Shown: positions 54,786-62,291 of the stretch, piece after piece
Layout of the letters: each line of letters begins with the position of its first letter
Position numbering within the stretch: position 1 is the first letter of the stretch
NCBI GenBank assembly: GCA_963797475.1
Contig: CAWCPR010000001.1
Coordinates: forward strand, 1,984,001 to 2,048,000
Direction of reading: 5' to 3'
Length of the DNA stretch: 64,000 nt
Source: CAWCPR01 sp963797475
GTDB lineage: Bacteria > Chloroflexota > Anaerolineae > Anaerolineales > UBA4823
Program-made: the position numbers and the translations under genes
The notes under the pieces: model-generated
The model's database searches: none
Told to the model about the DNA's origin: nothing
Seen by the model: only the letters and a program-made list of their open reading frames with translations

Positions 54786-55598
54786 ATGAGCAATTTGCAG
54801 CAAACGCTGAAGGGCGTAATTCCGACCCTAATCTGGGATATCGGCCGCGCGACCTGGTATGGGATCTCGCGGGCGAGCGAATGGCCGGCTGCTACGTTTC
54901 ACCCTTTACGGCGGGCGAGCATCCAGCGCCTGGCAGCTCTGAAAGATGTGCACCGCGGCGAGCGCGCTTTTGTCATTGGCAATGGACCCAGCCTGAAAAA
55001 GACCGACATCCGCCGGCTGCGCGGGGAATACACCTTCGGCTTAAACCGGATTTATTTGATGTTTCCCGAGCTGGGGTTCCCAACCAGCTATTATCTATCG
55101 GTAAACACGCTGGTGATCGAGCAGTGCGCACAGGATATCCGCGCCCTGCCCATCCCCAAATTTCTCTCCTGGCGTTCCCACAATCTGATCCAGCCGGCGG
55201 GAGATATGGTTTTTTTGCACACGACTTACAGCGGGCCAAAGTTCGCCAGCGACGCGCGTGGCCGCCTGTGGGAGGGCGCTACCGTTACCTACGTGGCCTT
55301 GCAGCTTGCATTTCACATGGGTTTCGAAAAGGTGATCCTGGTCGGCGTCGACCACACTTTCTCCACCCAGGGAAAAGCGAACAGCACAGTCATCTCTCAG
55401 GGCGACGACCCGGACCATTTCAGCGGCGCATACTTCGGCAAAGGATTTCGCTGGCAGCTTCCCGACCTGGATACCTCCGAACGCGGCTATCTGATGGCTC
55501 GCCAGGCTTATCTACAGGCCGGGCGCCAGGTTTTGGACGCGACCATCGGCGGCATGCTGACCATCTTCCCCAAGGTGGACTATAATTCGTTATTCTGA
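54786..55598 (+). CDS. Maf/DUF115-like glycosyltransferase-related protein
   Basis: A 270-residue protein. GERAFVIGNGPSLKKTD near residue 58 is the signature loop of the DUF115 (MptE-like) domain, and YTFGLNRIYL and VILVGVDHTFS are further landmarks. The domain is shared by motility accessory factor (Maf) proteins, which put pseudaminic or legionaminic acid on flagellin, and by some sialyltransferase-like proteins. Given the ulosonic acid genes in this window, an ulosonic acid transferase is plausible but unproven. It lies nine bases after the SDR. Confidence 0.75.
   Translation: MSNLQQTLKGVIPTLIWDIGRATWYGISRASEWPAATFHPLRRASIQRLAALKDVHRGERAFVIGNGPSLKKTDIRRLRGEYTFGLNRIYLMFPELGFPTSYYLSVNTLVIEQCAQDIRALPIPKFLSWRSHNLIQPAGDMVFLHTTYSGPKFASDARGRLWEGATVTYVALQLAFHMGFEKVILVGVDHTFSTQGKANSTVISQGDDPDHFSGAYFGKGFRWQLPDLDTSERGYLMARQAYLQAGRQVLDATIGGMLTIFPKVDYNSLF
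55557..55586 (+). promoter_or_regulatory. possible internal promoter for the GT-C gene at 55664
   Basis: CTGACC at 55557-55562 and TATAAT at 55581-55586 are 18 bases apart, within the last codons of the Maf/DUF115-like gene. The predicted start would leave about 70 bases of leader before 55664. The -35 box is poor, so this could be chance. Confidence 0.3.
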
Positions 55599-55663
55599 CA
55601 CAGGGCACTCTCTCAATATCGGAATAAGGTTCGACACAAAAAATAGTCAGGTACAGCGATTTT

Positions 55664-57259
55664 ATGGCGACAGATGTGTATTTGAACGAGGCTTCCAAGC
55701 CCGAAACCCGGTTGTTTGCAAAACTCATCAGCCGTCCGGCCGTATTCATATGGCTGGCGGCCCTGGGGTTGTTGGCCTTTGGACTGGCCATCCGCCTGTA
55801 CGATTTGACCGACCAGCCGATTGATTTCCACCCCACCCGCCAGTTGCGCTCGGCGATCATCGCCCGCGGCATGTATTACCAGATGCTCCCCTCGGCGGAC
55901 CCGGAAGTCCGCAAGCAGGCCATGGCTTACTGGAATTCAACCGGCCAATATGAGCCATCCATCCTGGAAAGAGTGGTCGCTTACACCTACCTGGCGACGG
56001 GCGGCGAAAAACTGTGGATTTCGCGGATTTTCACTTCTATGTTTTGGATCATCGCCGGCCTGGCCCTGTTCGACCTGGCGCGCCGCATGATCAAAAATGC
56101 TGCCGGAGGCGTCCGAACCGGGTTCGTCGTCGGCACGGCCGGGCTGGTGGGGCTGGGTTATTACCTGTTCCTGCCTTTTGCCTATCAGGCCAGCCGTTCT
56201 TTTCAACCCGACCCCGGTATGGTGATGTGGATTGTATTATGCGCTTACAGCCTGTACCGCTGGTCGGAGACCAAAGCCTGGAAATGGGCCATCCTGGCCG
56301 GCCTGCTAGGAGGCATCGGCGTTTTGGTCAAGGTGGTGGCTGCTTATATCGTCGGCGGGGCAGCCGTTGGCCTGGTGCTGTACAGCCTGGGGCTGAAACG
56401 GTTCTGGCGCAGCCTGCAGGTCTGGAGCATGGCGATCCTGATGATCCTGCCCTCGGCTGTTTATTACCTGGTCCAGAACCAGGGGCGGGCCGGTGAATAT
56501 TTCACGAGCTGGACGCTCGAGCTTTCACACCTGCTGATCGAGCCGTCTTTTTACGTGCGCTGGCTCAGCCTTGTGCAGAGCTTAATGGGCCTGACCGCCC
56601 TGCTGCTCGCCCTGGTGGGAGTCCTGATTGCCAGCCCGCGCAACCGCGCCATGCTGCTTGGGTTGTGGGGCGGATACGCTGCTTACGGGCTGTTCCTGCC
56701 CTACCAGATGTACACGCACAGCTATTACCATTTACAGCTCGTTCCCATCGTTGCGCTTTCCCTTGTGCCGGTTGCCCAGGCTATTCTTGAGCCTCTCTCG
56801 AAGCAAAGTTGGCCCTGGCAGGCTTTATTCAGCGGCATCCTGCTGGTGGGAATTGTCTATCCCTCCTGGGTTTCGGTATCTGCCCAGAAAGCGGAGAATG
56901 ACCGCAAGGAGCCGGCCTACTGGCAAGAGATTGCTTCCTACCTGCCCACAGACGGGAAGATCCTGGCCTTGACTCAGGATTACGGCTACCGCTTGATGTA
57001 CTACGGCTGGCGCAAAGTGGTTTTATGGCCGAACCGCGGCGAGCTGAATCTTTCCTCGCTGCGCGGCAGCAACAAGGAATTTGAGACGCTGTTCGCCAAT
57101 AAGACCGAAGGGTTCGATTATTTCTTGATCACAGCTTTTGGCCAGTACAACGACCAGCCGGAATTACAGCAAATGCTGAACGATCACTATCCGGTATTCG
57201 CTAAAGGGGACGGCTACCTGATCTTCGATCTGGATAACCCGATCCCTGCCGCCCCGTAG
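55664..57259 (+). CDS. PMT-like GT-C membrane glycosyltransferase
   Basis: A 531-residue protein with about ten membrane helices. After the first helix, IRLYDLTDQPIDFHPTRQL contains the Asp and the FHPTRQ loop common in GT39-type proteins of this kind. QPDPGMVMWIVLCAYSLYRW and PYQMYTHSYYHLQLVPIVAL are also typical. The C-terminal 120 residues are soluble and outward-facing. It likely transfers a polyprenyl-phosphate sugar. It starts after a 65-base gap, the longest in this half of the locus, and is followed after 15 bases by a GT2 gene. Confidence 0.85.
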   Translation: MATDVYLNEASKPETRLFAKLISRPAVFIWLAALGLLAFGLAIRLYDLTDQPIDFHPTRQLRSAIIARGMYYQMLPSADPEVRKQAMAYWNSTGQYEPSILERVVAYTYLATGGEKLWISRIFTSMFWIIAGLALFDLARRMIKNAAGGVRTGFVVGTAGLVGLGYYLFLPFAYQASRSFQPDPGMVMWIVLCAYSLYRWSETKAWKWAILAGLLGGIGVLVKVVAAYIVGGAAVGLVLYSLGLKRFWRSLQVWSMAILMILPSAVYYLVQNQGRAGEYFTSWTLELSHLLIEPSFYVRWLSLVQSLMGLTALLLALVGVLIASPRNRAMLLGLWGGYAAYGLFLPYQMYTHSYYHLQLVPIVALSLVPVAQAILEPLSKQSWPWQALFSGILLVGIVYPSWVSVSAQKAENDRKEPAYWQEIASYLPTDGKILALTQDYGYRLMYYGWRKVVLWPNRGELNLSSLRGSNKEFETLFANKTEGFDYFLITAFGQYNDQPELQQMLNDHYPVFAKGDGYLIFDLDNPIPAAP

Positions 57260-57274
57260 GGCGCCGGACAGCAG

Positions 57275-58297
57275 ATGCAAACATCCAACCCCATCGTCTC
57301 TATCATCACGCCATCTTATAACCAGGCCTCTTTTTTAGAGCAGACCATTCGCTCGGTTCTGGCTCAAGACATTGCCCGCGAGCGGCCGGCGGCTGTGGAG
57401 TACATCCTGGTGGATGGCGCCTCGCAAGACGGCAGCGTGGATATCATCCGCCGCTACGCCAGCCAATTAGCCGGGTGGGTTTCAGAGCCGGATTCAGGCC
57501 AGGCTGAAGCCATCAATAAAGGTCTCAGCAAAGCACGCGGCGAGATCGTCGCCTGGCTAAACTCAGACGACCTATACCTGCCCGGGGCGATCACGGCTGC
57601 GCTGGCGGCTTTACAGGCTGCGCCAGACCTGGGCATGGTGTTCGGTGACGCCATCAGCATCGATGCGCAGGGCAGACCGCTGAACAGGCTTGCTTTTGGC
57701 GATTGGGGCCTGGATGAATTGATGGGCTTTCGCATCATTTGCCAGCCGGCTGTATTCATGCGCCGCGCCGTCCTTGAAAGGGCCGGGCTGCTCGACCCAA
57801 CCTACCATTTCATGCTGGATCACCACTTGTGGCTGCGCATTGCTCAGCTTGCGCCGGTGCGGCACGTCCCGGCTCTATGGGCGGCGGCCCGCCAGCACCC
57901 GGCAGCCAAAAACGTCTCGCAGGCCACCGGCTTCAGCCTTGAGACCCAACGCCTGAGAGATTGGATGGACAGCCAGCCAGCCCTGGCGGCGCGGCTGGTG
58001 AAAAATCGCAGGACCATCGATGCCGGCGCCCAACGCCTGATCGCTCGCTACTTGTTGGACGGGGGATTGGCAGGCCCGGCGCTGCGCGCTTATGGCAAGG
58101 CGTTATGGGCGCGCCCTGGCTTTGCCCTCAAACATGGACATCGCATGATCTATGCACTGCTCTGCCTTTCAGGCGCCTCCGGGATGAAACGCTGGTATTA
58201 CCGCCTGGCGGGCATGTTCCCTGCTCGCCGTGTAAAACTGGGCGCTTCCCCTGAATACAAAAACTGGCCCGGCCTGCTGTACGAGGAGAGCCGTTGA
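57275..58297 (+). CDS. GT2-family glycosyltransferase
   Basis: A 340-residue GT-A enzyme. VSIITPSYNQASFLEQTIRS opens the domain; YILVDGASQDGS near residue 50 and WLNSDDLYLPGA near residue 91 give the metal site. VSEPDSGQAEAINKGL is typical of this GT2 subgroup. The C-terminal 100 residues are helical. It is a clear paralogue of the gene at 59234, with a sulfotransferase gene between. The stop overlaps that gene's start by four bases. Confidence 0.9.
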   Translation: MQTSNPIVSIITPSYNQASFLEQTIRSVLAQDIARERPAAVEYILVDGASQDGSVDIIRRYASQLAGWVSEPDSGQAEAINKGLSKARGEIVAWLNSDDLYLPGAITAALAALQAAPDLGMVFGDAISIDAQGRPLNRLAFGDWGLDELMGFRIICQPAVFMRRAVLERAGLLDPTYHFMLDHHLWLRIAQLAPVRHVPALWAAARQHPAAKNVSQATGFSLETQRLRDWMDSQPALAARLVKNRRTIDAGAQRLIARYLLDGGLAGPALRAYGKALWARPGFALKHGHRMIYALLCLSGASGMKRWYYRLAGMFPARRVKLGASPEYKNWPGLLYEESR

Positions 58298-59229
58298 ATA
58301 CGAAAAGCCGCCAGCCCATTCTGGTAACCGGTGCCCATCGCTCCGGCACGACCTGGGTTGGAAAGATGCTGGCAGCCGGCGGAGAAGCGGCCTACATCAG
58401 CGAGCCGCTCAACGTCTTGCACCGGCCGGGTGTGATGAGGGCCTCGGTTGAACACTGGTATTCCTATATTTGCAAAGACAACGAGGCCGCCTATCTGGGC
58501 GCGCTGCATGAGATGCTTCGCTTCCACTACCATGCCTGGTCCGAGGTTAAATCGCTGCGTTCGCGAAAAGATGCGCTGCGCATGGGCCGCGATCTGGGGG
58601 TTTTTATCTGGGGCAAGCTTGGCCGCCAGCGTGCGCTTCTCAAGGATCCCTTTGCGGTTTTTTCTATCCCCTGGTTCATCCGCCGCCTGAACTGCCAGGT
58701 GGTGATCACCGTGCGCCACCCGGCAGCGTTTGCAAGCAGTCTTAAGCGCCTGGGATGGAATTTTGACTTTTCCGACCTGCTCCAGCAGCCCCTGTTGATG
58801 CGCGATTGGCTGGAACCGTACCGGGAAGAGATGCTGGCAATGCAGCGCTGCCCGCAAGATGTAATCGGGCAGGGCAGCTTATTATGGAAAATGGTCTACC
58901 AGACGGCCGCGCAGTGCCGGGAGCGCTTCCCCAAGATCCGGGTCGTCCGCCATGAAGACCTTTCGCTAGACCCGCTGCGCCAGTTTCAATCGCTTTACCA
59001 GGCGCTGGGTTTGACCTTCAACCGCCGGGCGCGGCAATCCATCCTGAATTCGAGCGGCGCGGTAAACCCCAGCGAGCTCTCCTACAAATCGATCCACGCC
59101 GTCAACCTGAACAGCCGCGCCAACCTGCAGAATTGGAGAAAACGCCTGGATTCTCAGGAAATCGCCCGCGTTCGCGAGCTGACCCAGGCGACAGCCGCCC
59201 ATTTTTACCCCGAAGCCTCCTGGGAATAA
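58294..59229 (+). CDS. PAPS-dependent sulfotransferase (third type)
   Basis: A 311-residue protein starting at TTG 58294, with GAGGAG upstream, inside the previous stop. The phosphosulfate loop is LVTGAHRSGTTWVGKMLAAG near residue 10 and the 3'-phosphate site VITVRHPAAFASSLKRLG near residue 140. VRHEDLSLDP is also typical. It is distinct from the tandem pair at 48970/49827 and from 27424. It stands between two paralogous GT2 genes, so it may sulfate the sugar that those enzymes add. Confidence 0.88.
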   Translation: MNTKSRQPILVTGAHRSGTTWVGKMLAAGGEAAYISEPLNVLHRPGVMRASVEHWYSYICKDNEAAYLGALHEMLRFHYHAWSEVKSLRSRKDALRMGRDLGVFIWGKLGRQRALLKDPFAVFSIPWFIRRLNCQVVITVRHPAAFASSLKRLGWNFDFSDLLQQPLLMRDWLEPYREEMLAMQRCPQDVIGQGSLLWKMVYQTAAQCRERFPKIRVVRHEDLSLDPLRQFQSLYQALGLTFNRRARQSILNSSGAVNPSELSYKSIHAVNLNSRANLQNWRKRLDSQEIARVRELTQATAAHFYPEASWE

Positions 59230-59233
59230 TCCA

Positions 59234-60016
59234 ATGGCTTCTCTTCCACTCGTTTCTATCGTCACACCGTCCTATAACCAGGCTCGCTTCCTGGAAGAGA
59301 CGATTTGCTCGGTTCTAACCCAAGACTACGCTCCCATTGAATATATCCTCGTAGATGGCGGCTCGAAAGACGGCAGCCTGGAGATCATCCAGCGCTACAG
59401 GGATCAGTTGGCCTGGTGGGTATCCGAGCCAGATCGAGGCCAGACCGACGCGATCAACAAGGGCTTCGAACACGCCAGCGGCGATATTCTGGCCTGGCTA
59501 AATTCGGACGACACCTACTTGCCGGGCGCAGTTTCACAAGCCGTGGCCTTTTTACAGTCCCACCCAAAGGTTGGCATGGTCTACGGCGACGCCAACCTGA
59601 TCGACGAAAACAGCAAAGGGATCGGAAAGTTTCCCGCCCGCCAAACAGATTACCGGCGCTTGCGGCGTGGTTTCGTCCACATCCCCCAACAGGCAGCATT
59701 TTTCCGCGGCGAGCTCTGGCGACGGGTAGGTCCCCTGGACCCCAGCTTCTACTTCGCTATGGACTATGACCTTTGGGTGCGCCTGGCTCGTCTGGCGCCG
59801 CTGGCTTACCAGCCCGGATTGTGGGCTAATTTCCGCCTGCACGATGCGGGCAAATCCGTGGTTTCGGATGACCGCTGCTGGCCCGAGATGCTGCGCATCC
59901 ACCGCCGGGATGGCGGCAGTTGGTTCTCCCCGCTGTTTTTCAAGGCAAAAATCCGCCCGCTGATCTATTCCTGGCTGCCGTTGCGATTGCGGTTATGGCT
60001 GAGAGAGCGAATTTAG
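59234..60016 (+). CDS. GT2-family glycosyltransferase
   Basis: A 260-residue GT-A enzyme. VSIVTPSYNQARFLEETICS, YILVDGGSKDGSLEIIQRY, VSEPDRGQTDAINKGF and WLNSDDTYLPGAV match the gene at 57275 along the whole catalytic domain. It lacks the longer C-terminal extension of that paralogue. It is the last gene before a 279-base gap with short repeats and a promoter. Its final codons are part of a repeated 20-base unit that continues past the stop, so the extreme C-terminus may have been altered by the repeat. Confidence 0.9.
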   Translation: MASLPLVSIVTPSYNQARFLEETICSVLTQDYAPIEYILVDGGSKDGSLEIIQRYRDQLAWWVSEPDRGQTDAINKGFEHASGDILAWLNSDDTYLPGAVSQAVAFLQSHPKVGMVYGDANLIDENSKGIGKFPARQTDYRRLRRGFVHIPQQAAFFRGELWRRVGPLDPSFYFAMDYDLWVRLARLAPLAYQPGLWANFRLHDAGKSVVSDDRCWPEMLRIHRRDGGSWFSPLFFKAKIRPLIYSWLPLRLRLWLRERI

Positions 60017-60075
60017 GCATTCAGAGAACGAATGAGGCATTCAGAGAACGAATTTAGGCATTCAGAGGACAATGA
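60001..60075. repeat. short tandem repeat at the 3' end of the GT2 gene
   Basis: AGGCATTCAGAGAACGAAT occurs at 60015 and again at 60035, and a degenerate third copy starts at 60056. A partial copy (AGAGCGAATTT) lies inside the last codons of the GT2 gene. Period is 20-21 bases. It may be a slippage product; no known element is recognised. Confidence 0.7.
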
Positions 60076-60105
60076 AATCTTAGCATTGGCTTAGCATTAG
60101 CGAAC

Positions 60106-60134
60106 TTGACATCTGCATGGTCTTATGAGAGAAT
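60106..60134 (+). promoter_or_regulatory. promoter of the secreted glycoside hydrolase gene
   Basis: TTGACA at 60106-60111 is a perfect -35 box, followed after 17 bases by GAGAAT at 60129-60134, which matches the -10 consensus at four of six positions. It leaves a leader of about 155 bases before ATG 60296. The AATTCA palindrome of the other two promoters is absent, so control is probably independent. Confidence 0.5.
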
Positions 60135-60194
60135 GCCTCCCCTATGGGATCGTGATCGAATCTCGTGATGTGTGAACGAGCCTTGATCGTCTCC

Positions 60195-60257
60195 GGAACC
60201 CGGCAAATAACCCTCAAAACGATTGGGTTCCTGTTCCCCTCGAAACAGAGGGATTTT
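60195..60257 (+). other. leader inverted repeats, possible attenuator
   Basis: Two stems lie in the leader of the hydrolase gene. GGAACCC (60195-60201) pairs with GGGTTCC (60225-60231) around 23 bases. CCCTC (60237-60241) pairs with GAGGG (60248-60252) around GAAACA, followed by ATTTT, like a weak terminator. A gene-regulating leader is possible; no known riboswitch is recognised. Confidence 0.35.
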
Positions 60258-60295
60258 GCAAGTAGGGGTATTTCACAAGGACTTGAGGGTAAAAC

Positions 60296-61807
60296 ATGAA
60301 CCGTTCGATAACCTATTCTGCAGTCGCTGGTTTGACCCTGGTAGCTTTGCTTGCCGGGGTCATTAACTTTCACTTACCAACCCTGGGCATCGCTGGTGAA
60401 GCGGTTTATGCCCAGGCGCCGCAGCTCGCCTTGGCGGAAGCGAACGACGTATACCTGCCTTTGATCAACCGGCGCTCACCCCTGACGACAACCTTCGGCG
60501 TTGAGAGCACTCGCATAACAAACGCTTACGGCTTGAACCAGATGAGCGCAGCCGGCACAACCTGGATCCGCCGTAACGCGTTGCTCTGGGCTGACGCCGA
60601 ACCTAGCGAGGGGACATTTAATTGGAGCGCTTTAGCTTCCCTGGATAACGAGCTTGCCAACGCCAGCGCCAGGGGGATTCAGGTGCTCTTGATCGTGCGC
60701 GATACGCCTGCCTGGGCGCAAATGTATGCTGGTTACTCTTGCGGCCCGGTGAAAGCGGATAAGCTGGCTGCCTTCGCCGAATTCATGTACCAGGTGGTCA
60801 AGCGCTACAGCGCCGCGCCTTACAACGTCCGCTACTGGCAGATCTGGAACGAGCCGGATGTCGATTATACGACGGTGAATCCCGACAGTGTGTACGGCTG
60901 CTGGGGGAAGAGCGGCGACCCGTACTACGGCGGCGAATATTACGGCGATATGCTGGCCCAGGTATACCCGCGCCTGAAAGAGGGCAACCCGCAGGCTCAA
61001 CTGGTCGTCGGAGGCCTGCTGATGGCCTGCAACGCGGATTTCGTTACTTGCTCATTCCCTGGGTCCCGCTTCCTGGAAGGCATTCTCCACCGCCACGGCG
61101 CAAATGACGGCAAAAATTTCTTCAACTACGTGGCTTTCCATGGCTATGACGACTATTACGGCCTGGGCCGCTATGGAAACGGCGGGTGGCATACAAATTG
61201 GGATACAACCGGCCCGGTGATTGCCGCCAAAGCCAACTACATCCGTGCAGTTCTTGGCCAATATGGGGCCTCCAACAAAGGCTTGATAGCTTCAGAGATC
61301 GCACTGCGCTGCGGACCCTCCGAGTCCGACCCATCCTGCTCGGATACCAGCCCGGACTCCGATTTTTCCAAGACGAAGGCGTACTACCTGGCCGAAGCTT
61401 ATGCAGTTTCCGTCTCCCAGGGGATTCACACCACCATCTGGTACAACATGACCGGCGGCTGGCGCAACACCGGGCTGGTCTCCCAGGACCTCACCCAGTT
61501 ACTGCCGGCTTATGACGCCTTTGAAACCGCCCGCAATACGCTGCTGGACTCGAAATTATTGCGCGCCATCACCGAGTACCGCTCGTTCGATCCCATTTCG
61601 AACAAGGATAAAGGCCTGATCGGCTTCGAATTCGATCGCGGCGACCTGCGCATATGGATGCTCTGGTCGCTGGATGGCAGCCCGCATACCGTCACCCTGC
61701 CCGGCATCCCGATTCAGGCGCTGGATGCAGTCGGCAACTCGCTGGTCGTCAACGGCACGAGCCTGACCGTGGACATTAAGCCCGTCTACCTGGAATGGTA
61801 CCGGTAG
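60296..61807 (+). CDS. secreted GH39/PslG-like glycoside hydrolase
   Basis: A 503-residue protein behind GAGGG. Residues 1-40 form a signal peptide (hydrophobic LTLVALLAGVI, cleavage near VYAQA). The TIM-barrel domain has YWQIWNEPDVD with the acid/base Glu near residue 186 and GLIASEIAL with a candidate nucleophile Glu near residue 334. The C-terminal 80 residues are beta-rich. The layout fits clan A hydrolases such as PslG, which trims the polysaccharide made by its own locus. It has its own promoter and is followed by a strong terminator, so it is likely a separate transcript. Confidence 0.83.
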   Translation: MNRSITYSAVAGLTLVALLAGVINFHLPTLGIAGEAVYAQAPQLALAEANDVYLPLINRRSPLTTTFGVESTRITNAYGLNQMSAAGTTWIRRNALLWADAEPSEGTFNWSALASLDNELANASARGIQVLLIVRDTPAWAQMYAGYSCGPVKADKLAAFAEFMYQVVKRYSAAPYNVRYWQIWNEPDVDYTTVNPDSVYGCWGKSGDPYYGGEYYGDMLAQVYPRLKEGNPQAQLVVGGLLMACNADFVTCSFPGSRFLEGILHRHGANDGKNFFNYVAFHGYDDYYGLGRYGNGGWHTNWDTTGPVIAAKANYIRAVLGQYGASNKGLIASEIALRCGPSESDPSCSDTSPDSDFSKTKAYYLAEAYAVSVSQGIHTTIWYNMTGGWRNTGLVSQDLTQLLPAYDAFETARNTLLDSKLLRAITEYRSFDPISNKDKGLIGFEFDRGDLRIWMLWSLDGSPHTVTLPGIPIQALDAVGNSLVVNGTSLTVDIKPVYLEWYR

Positions 61808-61872
61808 GTCAATTTCTCAACGTTTCACACCTGCCTGGCTGCCGCCAGTCATGCGATTAGCTTTTGAACATA

Positions 61873-61902
61873 AGGGTGAACGGAATCCGTTCACCCTGTT
61901 TT
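61873..61902 (+). terminator. strong rho-independent-type terminator after the GH39-like gene
   Basis: An 11-base perfect stem (AGGGTGAACGG with CCGTTCACCCT) around an AAT loop is followed by GTTTT. It lies 66 bases past the stop of the hydrolase gene. The T-run is short, but the stem is long and GC-rich enough for termination. Confidence 0.75.
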
Positions 61903-61913
61903 GGTGAATCTCT

Positions 61914-61941
61914 GGAGATTGCGGCGTAGCCGCAACTCTCC
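61914..61941. repeat. second intergenic hairpin
   Basis: GGAGA/TCTCC and TTGCGGC/GCCGCAA pair around a GTA loop, 12 base pairs with one bulged C. No T-run follows. It sits 12 bases after the terminator and between two copies of an 18-base direct repeat, so it may be a REP-like element. Confidence 0.6.
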
Positions 61942-62291
61942 ATCATATTGCGTGGTGCGCCACAAGCGCCCGACACTGTTTTGATGAATATCTAAAATTG
62001 AGTTGCGTGGCTGGCTATCTTCCGGTTAGCACCGACCGCTGGCCAGCGGCAGCGCGCCCAGCACTTCTGCGATTTTTTCCATATGCACAGCCAAGGCAAA
62101 CTCGAAACCTGCCATCGCCGGCTTAGTCCAGCCGGCCTCGCCGCTCGAGCCGTTCGCCCTGGATCCGGCGGTTTTTCCCGGCCATCCTGATCCTGGCGAG
62201 CTGCTTTCCAGGGTTTAACAGCCGGGGGGCAGCGCCAGACAAAACGGTTGAGGCGCTGCACCCTGGTGCGCTATTTGCTTTTCCACAGTTC

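Larger units (their letters stand above)
61808..62291. other. 484-base intergenic region with hairpins and a direct repeat
   Basis: This region holds the terminator at 61873-61902, the hairpin at 61914-61941, a small GTGG/CCAC stem at 61952-61963 and an 18-base direct repeat (16 of 18 identical) at 61896-61913 and 61976-61993. From 62163 the frame of the next gene encodes a lipoprotein-like signal (see that gene). No RNA gene or clear promoter was recognised in the rest. Confidence 0.6.
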
